Shown here: in pieces, positions 1 to 5,334 of the stretch
Layout: the number at the start of each line of letters is the position of its first letter
Position numbering within the stretch: the first letter of the stretch is position 1
Source of the DNA: Thermoguttaceae bacterium
GTDB taxonomy: Bacteria > Planctomycetota > Planctomycetia > Pirellulales > Thermoguttaceae
DNA length: 5,644 nt
Assembly (NCBI GenBank): GCA_017454585.1
Contig: JAFTCU010000333.1
Coordinates: 1 to 5,644, forward strand
Reading direction: 5' to 3'
Position numbers and translations under genes: made by a program
Notes under the pieces: generated by a model
What the model saw: the letters and a program-made list of their open reading frames with translations, nothing else
What the model was told of the DNA's origin: nothing
Database searches by the model: none

Positions 1-487
1 CAAAGCACGCGCCCGTGTGCGACCACGTGTTGCGGACCTGCTGGTTCCAGAGGACGTAAATTCGGCCGGACTTGCTCACCATCGGCTGCTGCCAGCTCGC
101 GATGAGCTTGGGGTTTTTCACGTTCGGACTGCCCGCCAGAACCTGCACGGGGGACCAGGTCAGACCGTGGTCGGTACTTTTGGAAAACGCGATGTGCTGG
201 TCAATATTGGACTCATGTCCCGCCTGCGTCCAGAACGCGACGAGGATGCCGTCCTCACGGGCGATCACCTGAAAGTGGTCGTTGTAGCGGTCACTGAGGA
301 CCTGAAAATTCTCCTGCGGGACGTAAACGACGTAGTCCGGTTTGTTCACCAGAATGTCGGCGGCGAGATTCGCCCGAGGCGTGCCGAGGAAGGACTCCGC
401 GACCTTTTTCGCCTGCTCGGACTGAGCCAGAAGGACGACCGGAAGGAAGGCCTGAAGGAAAACAAAAAAGCAAAAGTTTCTCATCAT
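1..487 (-). CDS. Exported sialidase/BNR-repeat-like protein, N-terminal part
   Basis: The gene is cut by the left edge; about 161 residues are visible. Counting from the second ATG (484), residues 1-20 form a signal peptide (MRNF, then a hydrophobic run ending LLA before QSEQ), so the product is probably exported. Residues 103-110 read STDHGLTW, a perfect Asp-box (S-x-D-x-G-x-T-W), the beta-hairpin signature of sialidases and other BNR-type six-bladed propellers. The flanking strands (DGILVAFWTQ, SGRIYVLWNQ) fit propeller blades. True GH33 sialidases use an arginine triad and usually an N-terminal RIP motif; no RIP is seen here and the other arginines would lie off the window, so sialidase activity is not shown. 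Two adjacent in-frame ATGs (487, 484) are possible; the Shine-Dalgarno lies 6 or 9 bases upstream of them. It starts 11 bases after the DUF1294 gene, so it is probably last or near last in that operon. Confidence 0.85.
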   Translation of the reverse strand, partial: MMRNFCFFVFLQAFLPVVLLAQSEQAKKVAESFLGTPRANLAADILVNKPDYVVYVPQENFQVLSDRYNDHFQVIAREDGILVAFWTQAGHESNIDQHIAFSKSTDHGLTWSPVQVLAGSPNVKNPKLIASWQQPMVSKSGRIYVLWNQQVRNTWSHTGACF

Positions 488-493
488 TAAAAA

Positions 494-500
494 CCTCTTT
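494..500 (-). promoter_or_regulatory. Shine-Dalgarno of the sialidase-like gene, overlapping the upstream stop codon
   Basis: Read on the minus strand this is AAAGAGG, 6 bases before the ATG at 487 and 9 before the ATG at 484. Its first two bases are part of the TAA stop of the DUF1294 gene (501-499). Ribosomes ending that gene therefore sit on this site, which favours translational coupling. Confidence 0.6.
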
Positions 501-810
501 AATCGTGATTTAATAGGTCGGTGGGAATCGGAAGGAGGCCAAAGTACCAGCACAAAACCAGAAAAATCTGCGCAATGAAAATCGCCGGGAAGCCCCATTT
601 GAAATACCAGTGGCGGGTTTTGTGCCGGAAAAGGTTCATCCCAAGGATTCCGCCCACGCTTCCGCCCAGGATCACGAGCAGGAAAAGCGTCTTTTCAGGG
701 ATCCGCCACGCATTCTTTTGGGCCTTCCATTTGTCCAGCCCCATCGCCAGGAACGCGGCCAGGTTGATGGCGAACAAATAAATCAGGACCGCTTTCCACT
801 GAATATCCAT
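499..810 (-). CDS. DUF1294 family small integral membrane protein
   Basis: A 103-residue protein, the usual length for DUF1294, of unknown biochemical function and expected in the inner membrane. Three hydrophobic segments are visible, at about residues 7-25, 41-60 and 73-95. The family's conserved positions are present: D26-K27 after the first helix, RIPEKTL at 36-42, the glycine-rich GGSVGG at 49-54, and RHKTRHWYF at 62-70. The start at 810 is supported by a strong Shine-Dalgarno (GGAGG at 823-819, 8 bases upstream). It lies 23 bases after the GH16-like gene and 11 before the sialidase-like gene, so all three are probably co-transcribed. Family membership is judged from motifs and is fairly sure; a role in glycan use is only suggested by neighbours, and such small membrane proteins often sit in unrelated operons. 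Confidence 0.88.
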   Translation of the reverse strand: MDIQWKAVLIYLFAINLAAFLAMGLDKWKAQKNAWRIPEKTLFLLVILGGSVGGILGMNLFRHKTRHWYFKWGFPAIFIAQIFLVLCWYFGLLPIPTDLLNHD

Positions 811-833
811 ACGAGACTCCTCCTTTTCTCAAG

Positions 834-1700
834 TCATTCTTCCGCAGGCACATACGCACGTACCGCGTGAATGTACATTTTGTACGGTTTCTTCTCTTTG
901 TGCATCCAGGCACTCATGAGCAGGTAGTAGTGCTGCCGCTTCGCGATCTCCGGCACGTACGGCGCCGAGGCGGTCAGGATCATTTTCTCGTCGAGCCACC
1001 AGCAGACCGTGCTCGTGCGTGGGTCGTAGCTCGCTCCGAAGCGGTGCTTTTGCGTACGGTCCAGCGGATCGTCGCTCCAGTTCTTCCCGTTATGGATCGC
1101 ATGGTAGTTGGGCCAGATCCCCCAGCAGTTGTGCACGGTGGAGGTCGTTCCCTTCGCGAAACCTCCTTCGTCCACGTCCAGTTCCATCCAGTGCTCAAAC
1201 TTTTCCGGGGCGCCGTCGTACACGGCATCCTTCTGCGAGCGGTTCTTTTCGATCGGCATCAGCCAGACGGAAGGCCAGTGGTCCAGGTCATTATCCGAGG
1301 TGGAAACCTCAAATTCGACGTAAAAGCCTTTCTCACCGGAAAGGACCGGGAGTTTGCCCGGGTGCGAGAAATCCGGCGGGTAGCTGACCAGGTCGCCGCC
1401 TTCCGCAATCGTCAGAACCCCGTCGGTCATGGAGTATTTTTCCATCGGCGGGACGGGATTCGTGCACCACTGGCCGTTGTACCACTGGTAGTCGCCCTGC
1501 CGGTCCGGCGAAATGTCCTCGAGCGTCGGCACGACGTCAAAAAGTTTCTGATTGAAGCCGCAGGCGGCCGCGCCCGGCGGGATCACGTGCGTTTTCGGGG
1601 GTTTGGCTTCTTCGGCCATCAGGTGAAAATTCGCGGCCAAAACCAATACCGCCCCGACCGCCAAACGGAGGGAACGAAATGTGAAGGAGTTGGTATTCAT
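834..1700 (-). CDS. Exported GH16-like glycoside hydrolase (concanavalin-A-like jelly roll)
   Basis: The 288-residue product has a signal peptide (about residues 1-29, hydrophobic stretch LAVGAVLVLA, likely cleavage after HLMA) and one beta-jelly-roll domain filling the rest. The GH16 landmarks appear in order. GFYVEFEVST and HWPSVWLMP (125-149) match the family strand before the active site. ELDVDE (173-178) is the catalytic motif with the beta-bulge, with E173 as nucleophile, D175 assisting and E178 as acid/base. STVHNCWG (187-194) and a W-W-x-D strand (234-237) match the later family blocks. GH16 enzymes hydrolyse beta-1,3/1,4-glucans, agars, porphyrans or carrageenans; the substrate cannot be read here. 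No Shine-Dalgarno precedes the ATG: the 45 bases upstream are pyrimidine-rich and end TTCCTGCCC. It follows the SDR gene by 61 bases with no good terminator between, and leads the DUF1294 gene. Confidence 0.82.
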   Translation of the reverse strand: MNTNSFTFRSLRLAVGAVLVLAANFHLMAEEAKPPKTHVIPPGAAACGFNQKLFDVVPTLEDISPDRQGDYQWYNGQWCTNPVPPMEKYSMTDGVLTIAEGGDLVSYPPDFSHPGKLPVLSGEKGFYVEFEVSTSDNDLDHWPSVWLMPIEKNRSQKDAVYDGAPEKFEHWMELDVDEGGFAKGTTSTVHNCWGIWPNYHAIHNGKNWSDDPLDRTQKHRFGASYDPRTSTVCWWLDEKMILTASAPYVPEIAKRQHYYLLMSAWMHKEKKPYKMYIHAVRAYVPAEE

Positions 1701-1761
1701 GGGCAGGAAAATGAATGAAAAAAAGAAAAAGCTGGAAAGGAAAAACTGGCGTTTTCGCGGC

Positions 1762-2505
1762 TTAATTCAGCGAAAGGCCGCCGTCCACGGTGATCCCCGC
1801 GCCGTTGATGTACCGGGCGTCTTCCGTCGTCAGGAAAAGGACCACGCCCGCAATGTCGTTCGGCTCGGCGATGAATTTGGCCGGAATGTTGCGCAAAACC
1901 ATTTCTTCGTATGCGGGGTCCTCAAGGACTTTCCGGTTCAGGTCCGTCCGGATCGCTCCCGGCGCCACGCTGTTGACCGTGATACCGTACATGGCGTACT
2001 CCTTGGCGTGTTCACGCGTCATTTGCCACATTCCCGCCTTGGTCATGGAGTAAATTCCCCGGTTCGCGGTGGGGCGTTCCTCGTGGACGGACGAAATATT
2101 AATGACGCGGCCCCACTTTTTCTCCTTCATCGTCCGCAGCGCGCGCTGGGTGCAGAAGTACGCGCCCTTCAGGTTGATGTTCATCATTTTGTCGTAGATC
2201 TCCTCCGGATAGTCCGTCGCCGGCATGCGGATCTCGATCCCCGCGTTATTCACGAGCACATCGACCGGGCCGGTTTTCGACTCGATCTCGTCGAACATTT
2301 TCTGAATGTCGGCGTACTGCCCGACGTCGGCCTGGATCGGAAACGCGGTTCCGCCCGCTTCACGGATCCGCGCGCAAACGGCCTCGGCCGCCTCGGAGCT
2401 TTTCGAGTAGTTGACCCACGTGAGGAAGCCGGATTTACCGAGTTTTTCGGCGATTGCCGCACCGATTCCGCGGCCGCCGCCTGTAACGAGAGCGATTTTC
2501 TGCAT
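1762..2505 (-). CDS. Short-chain dehydrogenase/reductase (FabG / glucose 1-dehydrogenase type)
   Basis: A complete classical SDR of 247 residues, typical length, cytoplasmic, probably tetrameric. Visible motifs: the dinucleotide-binding TGGGRGIG (8-15); N32-Y33-S34 after the second strand, where an acidic residue would favour NAD, so NADP(H) is possible; D60-V61; NNAG (86-89); the active-site tetrad N111, S139, Y152, K156; and PG (182-183) followed by I-x-T-D (185-188). The segment SSVHE (138-142) before the catalytic Tyr is characteristic of bacterial glucose 1-dehydrogenases, whereas the rest also fits 3-oxoacyl-ACP reductase FabG. Among glycan enzymes, and without other fatty-acid genes, a sugar or polyol substrate is the better inference. 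The ATG at 2505 has AAAGG 9 bases upstream (2519-2515). The 61 bases before the GH16-like gene show no clear terminator. Confidence 0.93.
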   Translation of the reverse strand: MQKIALVTGGGRGIGAAIAEKLGKSGFLTWVNYSKSSEAAEAVCARIREAGGTAFPIQADVGQYADIQKMFDEIESKTGPVDVLVNNAGIEIRMPATDYPEEIYDKMMNINLKGAYFCTQRALRTMKEKKWGRVINISSVHEERPTANRGIYSMTKAGMWQMTREHAKEYAMYGITVNSVAPGAIRTDLNRKVLEDPAYEEMVLRNIPAKFIAEPNDIAGVVLFLTTEDARYINGAGITVDGGLSLN

Positions 2506-2546
2506 GATTATTAACCTTTCGTTTATAGTTGAAAAAAGATGGTTGA

Positions 2547-2572
2547 TTTAAAGGCCCCTCCTTGAGGGGGCC
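2547..2572 (-). terminator. Possible weak terminator after the 744-residue gene (outer hairpin of the repeat)
   Basis: Read on the minus strand, the outermost hairpin of the palindromic repeat is a GC-rich stem (GGCCCCCTC-AAG-GAGGGGCC) directly followed by TTTAAAT. This is the geometry of an intrinsic terminator with a short, interrupted U-tract. It lies 92 bases past the stop codon and upstream of the SDR gene. It could end or thin out transcripts of the 744-residue gene; the poor U-tract makes read-through likely. Confidence 0.3.
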
Positions 2573-2663
2573 GGCTCGCATAGCGAGACTGGGGGAGTTG
2601 TGTGAACGCGCCCATTAACTCCCCCCGGCCCTTCGGGCCACCCCCCTCGGTGAGGGAGGCTTC
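2551..2663. repeat. Composite palindromic intergenic repeat (MITE/REP-like)
   Basis: About 113 bases fill most of the gap between the SDR gene and the 744-residue gene and abut the latter's stop codon. The element is an imperfect palindrome. Central arms are GGGGGAGTT (2591-2599) and its exact complement AACTCCCCC (2617-2625), around a 17-base loop. Each half holds two smaller hairpins: left, 2553-2572 (GGCCCC.../...GGGGCC) and 2575-2587 (CTCGC-ATA-GCGAG); right, 2627-2639 (GGCCC-TTC-GGGCC) and 2644-2656 (CCCTC-GGT-GAGGG). The ends are imperfect inverted repeats. It has no coding capacity. It could be a non-autonomous mobile element, a transcript-end structure, or both. Confidence 0.75.
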
Positions 2664-4898
2664 TTAACGCCAGACGCCGATCCCCAGCGCGGAGAGCGTT
2701 TCTGGCGTCTCGCCCATCGGTTTCAGGCCGGTTTTGCCGAAGGCCTTGTTCGGGTCGAACGGTTTCGTCTCGTCCGAGAAATTGACCGCAATGTAGTACG
2801 TGACCCCATCCGCGGCTTTGACCGAAACCAGACGCAGGACCGGGTCGTCCGACGGGATCTGCTTCGCGTTTCCAGCCTCGGCAAACTCACGGGTTTTCTG
2901 GGCGTTCGCGGTCAAAACGACGGCCGCGCAGTCGAAGATCACCTCGTGGTCGCCGATGAAACGCACGTCGGGGTTGGCTTCCTGGGCGATCTCGTCGCAG
3001 TACAGAAATCCCTCGCTCATCGCCGGGTGACCGCTGTGCTGGATCACCACCTGCGGCTTGGCCGGACGCGCGATTTTCGGGGTCCCGCCGTAAATCTCCA
3101 CCACGCCGAGTTTTTCGTCCACGTTGAGCCATTTCCCCGAGTTGGGGATCAGCTCGAACTTTCCGGGATTCGACCGGAGCGTCTGCGTTCCGTCGGCCGT
3201 GAAGTACGTCCTCTGGAAACCGTTGAAAACGTCGTTCGGGATGGAAAGCGCCAGCCCGCGAACTTTGCGCAGGTAATTGCTCATTCCGGCCCGCGCCCGT
3301 TGGATCGTCACGACGGTCTGGTCGTCCGGCAAAGCGACGAACGCCGAGTACAACGCGCCAACGTCCGGCGAGTGATCCCCCTCGGCGAGCGAACCGGGCG
3401 AATTGATTCGGCTTTTGCCGCACGTTGCGAAGCCGCCGTCGAACTGGAAGCCGGTCGAGATCTGCGGGATTGCGATGTTCGTCTGGCCCACGCCGAAGAC
3501 GCAGCCGGCGAGGTTGGACTGCCACTCCGCCAGATCGGAGCCGTCGGTCGGGATGCACAAGCCCCCGGCTTTCCACGCCCCGTTCCAGACCCACGAAGCG
3601 ATACGTTTGGGGCCTTTCTGGAGCCACGCGCCGTGGTAGTCGTCGTGCCACGCGGTCAGGGCCGGGACGTTTTTCGCCTCGATCTTTTCAAAGTCGATCA
3701 CGCGGTGCCAGCACGCGGCCGTGGCGAGCGTGCACGCTTTATCCCCTTCCAGACGCGTAAAGTAAAGCGGGGAAAGGTCCCAGAGCGTCGCGAGCCGGTC
3801 CTTCATGAACCAGCCGTCGGGGGAGGCTTTCTGCTCCATCACGACCTGGGGGATCCAGCCGCGCTCAAACTTTGCCGCCTCACGGTCGCCGAACTGGTCC
3901 TGAGCGAGCATCCAGACGAAGATCGCGTAGTCCTGGCAGTAGCAGTAACGCACCCGCGTATCGCCGCCGACGCGCAAGAGCCGGCCGTCGTCGAACATGC
4001 AGGCCTTCACGAGTTTCCACTGCTCCAGCGCGTTGAAGTAAAGCGATTCCGGAGCCGGGACGTTGTGGTCTTTGCACCAGAAATGGATCAGCGCGAGGTT
4101 CGAGAGAGTAATATTCATGTACCCGACGTTCTGGTAGCCGTGATGGTCGCAGGCGCGCGAGTCGAACATGTTGGCGCCGACGAACTGGTCGCAGACGCGC
4201 TTCCCGTCGTAAACGGCCTCGTTCTTCTCGTCGGAGGGCGTACTCATGGAGTTGATGAAGTACTTCCGCGCCTTTTCGCGCCACGCCCCGGCATTCGGCG
4301 AGTCGGGATTCAGCGCCGCGGCCCGCCAGAGCGCCGCGCCCTTCCACATGTTGGACTCCGGGACGTTATTCTGCACGAGTCCCGCGACGATTTCCAGGGT
4401 CAGCAGGTAATCGGCCTCGGAAGCGTAAACTTTCGCGTACAGTTCTTTCAGCTCCGCGTCCATGTACGGCTCGAGGGCTTCGACTCCCGCAGACATTCGT
4501 TCCAGACCGAGTGGGGAGATCCACGTGTGGCCCCAGGGGATCCCGTCTGTGCAGGCGCCGCCGCCCGCCAGGTGGGAACGCAGGGTAAACCGAAGCATCG
4601 CCAGCGCCGTACGCCGCAGTTCCTCGCGGGTCATTCCGACCGTCTGCTCGTTGGTCTCCGGGTCGGTGCCAAGGACGGCAAACGCGCAGAACGCCGTGTC
4701 GTGCGCCTGCATGTACCAGTGCCCGTGCTGGGCCAGACCGTAGATCGCCGTCTGGTCATCGAGAAAACGGATCTGCGACTTCGCGGCCGGGATCCACGGC
4801 TCCAGAGCGCGAACATACTGCGTGTGCAGCGACTCCTCCGCCAGAACAGAGGAAATCATCAGAAATAAAGAAATAAAAAGGAGGGAAAACTTTTTCAT
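2664..4898 (-). CDS. Large exported protein of unrecognised family, possibly carbohydrate-active
   Basis: The 744-residue product starts with a textbook signal peptide (MKKF, hydrophobic core, VLA cleavage site after residue 20), so it is exported. I do not recognise the family. Residues about 25-400 look alpha-helical and rich in aromatics, with clusters HGHWYMQAHD (58-67), WGHTW (122-126), DHHGYQNVGYMN (251-262) and WHDDYHGAW (417-425). Residues about 430-744 look beta-rich (for example VTIQRARAG, LGVVEIYGG, YYIAVNFSD). An alpha/alpha-toroid followed by a beta-sandwich is the layout of several polysaccharide lyases and some glycoside hydrolases, and the His/Tyr/Asn cluster at 251-262 would suit such an active site; this is inference. 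There are at least 15 cysteines, many for an exported protein. The ATG at 4898 has AGGAG 6 bases upstream (4909-4905). It is the first gene of the minus-strand set. Confidence 0.85.
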   Translation of the reverse strand: MKKFSLLFISLFLMISSVLAEESLHTQYVRALEPWIPAAKSQIRFLDDQTAIYGLAQHGHWYMQAHDTAFCAFAVLGTDPETNEQTVGMTREELRRTALAMLRFTLRSHLAGGGACTDGIPWGHTWISPLGLERMSAGVEALEPYMDAELKELYAKVYASEADYLLTLEIVAGLVQNNVPESNMWKGAALWRAAALNPDSPNAGAWREKARKYFINSMSTPSDEKNEAVYDGKRVCDQFVGANMFDSRACDHHGYQNVGYMNITLSNLALIHFWCKDHNVPAPESLYFNALEQWKLVKACMFDDGRLLRVGGDTRVRYCYCQDYAIFVWMLAQDQFGDREAAKFERGWIPQVVMEQKASPDGWFMKDRLATLWDLSPLYFTRLEGDKACTLATAACWHRVIDFEKIEAKNVPALTAWHDDYHGAWLQKGPKRIASWVWNGAWKAGGLCIPTDGSDLAEWQSNLAGCVFGVGQTNIAIPQISTGFQFDGGFATCGKSRINSPGSLAEGDHSPDVGALYSAFVALPDDQTVVTIQRARAGMSNYLRKVRGLALSIPNDVFNGFQRTYFTADGTQTLRSNPGKFELIPNSGKWLNVDEKLGVVEIYGGTPKIARPAKPQVVIQHSGHPAMSEGFLYCDEIAQEANPDVRFIGDHEVIFDCAAVVLTANAQKTREFAEAGNAKQIPSDDPVLRLVSVKAADGVTYYIAVNFSDETKPFDPNKAFGKTGLKPMGETPETLSALGIGVWR

Positions 4899-4942
4899 GA
4901 CCGTCTCCTGAAACAGGGTAAACTTTTGAAGGAATTAACTCC

Positions 4943-4948
4943 ATTATA
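4943..4948 (-). promoter_or_regulatory. Probable -10 box of the 744-residue gene
   Basis: Read on the minus strand this is a perfect TATAAT in the context GGGTATAATGGAG, 45 bases before the ATG at 4898. A start near 4936 would give a leader of about 37 bases holding the Shine-Dalgarno. No good -35 is seen at 16-18 bases: the place is occupied by a C/T run (CCTTTTT). It may depend on an activator or be weak. Confidence 0.55.
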
Positions 4949-4976
4949 CCCGCTTTTTTTATGGGAAAAAGGGGGG

Positions 4977-5012
4977 CCCCGCGTCCTTAAAAATTTTTGC
5001 GGGGACGACGTA
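4977..5012. repeat. Inverted repeat plus partial third copy of the repeat end
   Basis: CCCCGC (4977-4982) pairs with GCGGGG (4999-5004) across a stretch that contains the self-complementary AAAAATTTTT (4989-4998). The bases GGGGACGACGT at 5001-5011 repeat the end of the neighbouring element (5015-5025) as a direct repeat with a 14-base period. It looks like a remnant or duplicated end of the element at 5013-5205. Confidence 0.5.
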
Positions 5013-5083
5013 ATGGGGACGACGTCGTGTGGAGTGCGGCAATACAGCGCTTTAGCGCATTTGCCGCTTTCACTAGCGACCAC
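5013..5083 (+). repeat. Structured intergenic repeat, left copy
   Basis: This copy begins ATGGGGACGACG and includes the 10-base palindrome ACGACGTCGT (5019-5028), then GGAGTGCGG (5031-5039) and a nested hairpin. The outer stem is GCGGCAA (5036-5042) with TTGCCGC (5061-5067); the inner stem is GCGC-TTTA-GCGC (5047-5058). The right copy (5205-5118, opposite strand) has the same order of blocks. Relative to it, this copy lacks about 9 bases at the tip of the first hairpin. No coding function is evident. Confidence 0.75.
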
Positions 5084-5117
5084 AAAATGAGATGATCAAA
5101 AGGAGGTTTCGCGTGGA

Positions 5118-5205
5118 GACCACCCAGCGCGATTCAGCGGTAAATGCCGCTTACGCGGCTGTATCACCGCACTCCGACAGACGACGCAAGATGCGTCGTC
5201 CCCAT
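5118..5205 (-). repeat. Structured intergenic repeat, right copy (inverted)
   Basis: Read on the minus strand from 5205 this copy starts ATGGGGACGACG, as the left one does. It then has the perfect hairpin GACGACGCA-TCT-TGCGTCGTC (5199-5179), GGAGTGCGG, ATACAGC and a nested hairpin. The outer stem is GCGGT (5170-5166) with ACCGC (5141-5137); the inner stem is GCCGC-GTAA-GCGGC (5159-5146). Together with the left copy it makes an element of about 193 bases with inverted ends, with an AT-richer middle (5084-5117) that is not clearly shared. It may be a MITE-like or REP-pair element. Confidence 0.75.
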
Positions 5206-5233
5206 ACATTGAAACTAACTCTCTCGCCTCCCC

Positions 5234-5261
5234 TTTTCATTTTCTTTAAATGTGGTATAAT
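5234..5261 (+). promoter_or_regulatory. Extended -10 promoter of the phosphofructokinase gene
   Basis: A perfect -10 TATAAT (5256-5261) is preceded by TGG, giving the extended -10 form TGnTATAAT. A -35 candidate TTTTCA (5234-5239, four of six matches to TTGACA) lies 16 bases upstream of it. Transcription would begin near 5268, about 67 bases before the ATG at 5335. The promoter lies outside the repeat pair, 29 bases beyond its right end. Confidence 0.7.
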
Positions 5262-5278
5262 GAGAAGGATTTTAGTAA

Positions 5279-5299
5279 CCGGCAGGGATTCCGTGCCGG
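5279..5299 (+). promoter_or_regulatory. Leader hairpin in the phosphofructokinase transcript
   Basis: CCGGCA (5279-5284) is exactly complementary to TGCCGG (5294-5299). Inside, GG (5286-5287) can pair with CC (5291-5292) across a three-base ATT loop, leaving one G-G mismatch. It lies just after the predicted transcription start and 26 bases before the Shine-Dalgarno. It could stabilise the message or take part in control; it is not followed by a U-tract, so it is not an ordinary terminator. Confidence 0.45.
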
Positions 5300-5325
5300 A
5301 GGGAAAACTCTTCCATTAATTGATT

Positions 5326-5329
5326 GGAG
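5326..5329 (+). promoter_or_regulatory. Shine-Dalgarno fixing the phosphofructokinase start
   Basis: GGAG lies 5 bases before the ATG at 5335. An ATG at 5330 directly abuts this site and meets a stop (TGA) after four codons, so 5335 is the real start. Confidence 0.7.
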
Positions 5330-5334
5330 ATGCC

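Larger units (their letters stand above)
4899..5334. other. Divergent intergenic region of 436 bases
   Basis: No credible gene lies here. Open frames exist (for example 5092-5319, plus strand) but run through the structured repeats and lack family resemblance. The region holds, left to right: the Shine-Dalgarno and -10 of the 744-residue gene, an inverted repeat with a partial repeat end, two inverted copies of a structured repeat, and the promoter and leader of the phosphofructokinase gene. No tRNA-like or CRISPR-like structure was seen. Confidence 0.7.

Noticed and set aside
17..490. A 157-codon plus-strand open frame at the left edge
   Set aside because: The opposite strand encodes a signal peptide and a perfect Asp-box with a Shine-Dalgarno; the plus-strand product has no recognisable feature.
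867..1718. A 283-codon plus-strand open frame opposite the GH16-like gene
   Set aside because: The minus-strand protein has an ordered set of GH16 motifs; the plus-strand product is Arg/Val-rich and shows none.
1701..1761. Terminator between the SDR and GH16-like genes
   Set aside because: The only stem is about 3 bp (GCG-AAAA-CGC) and the following T-runs are not adjacent to a stable hairpin.
1681..2514. A 277-codon plus-strand open frame opposite the SDR gene
   Set aside because: The SDR on the other strand has a complete cofactor site and active site; this frame is its complement and also overlaps the start of the GH16-like gene.
2522..2550. TATAAA (minus strand) as a -10 box for the SDR gene
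   Set aside because: A start 6-7 bases downstream would fall within or after the Shine-Dalgarno at 2519-2515, and no -35 is visible at the right distance.
2946..4868. A 640-codon plus-strand open frame opposite the 744-residue gene
   Set aside because: It is antisense to a gene with a signal peptide and ribosome-binding site. Its translation is dominated by Arg, Val, His and Leu with no family motif, as expected from the complement of a GC-rich gene.
5013..5205. CRISPR array or tRNA in the repeat region
   Set aside because: There are only two copies, in inverted orientation and without regular spacers, and no cloverleaf with an acceptor stem can be drawn.
5092..5319. A 75-codon plus-strand open frame beginning near an AGGAGG (5101-5106)
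   Set aside because: The AGGAGG lies after the ATG, the frame runs through the right repeat copy, the promoter and the leader hairpin, and the composition is not protein-like.
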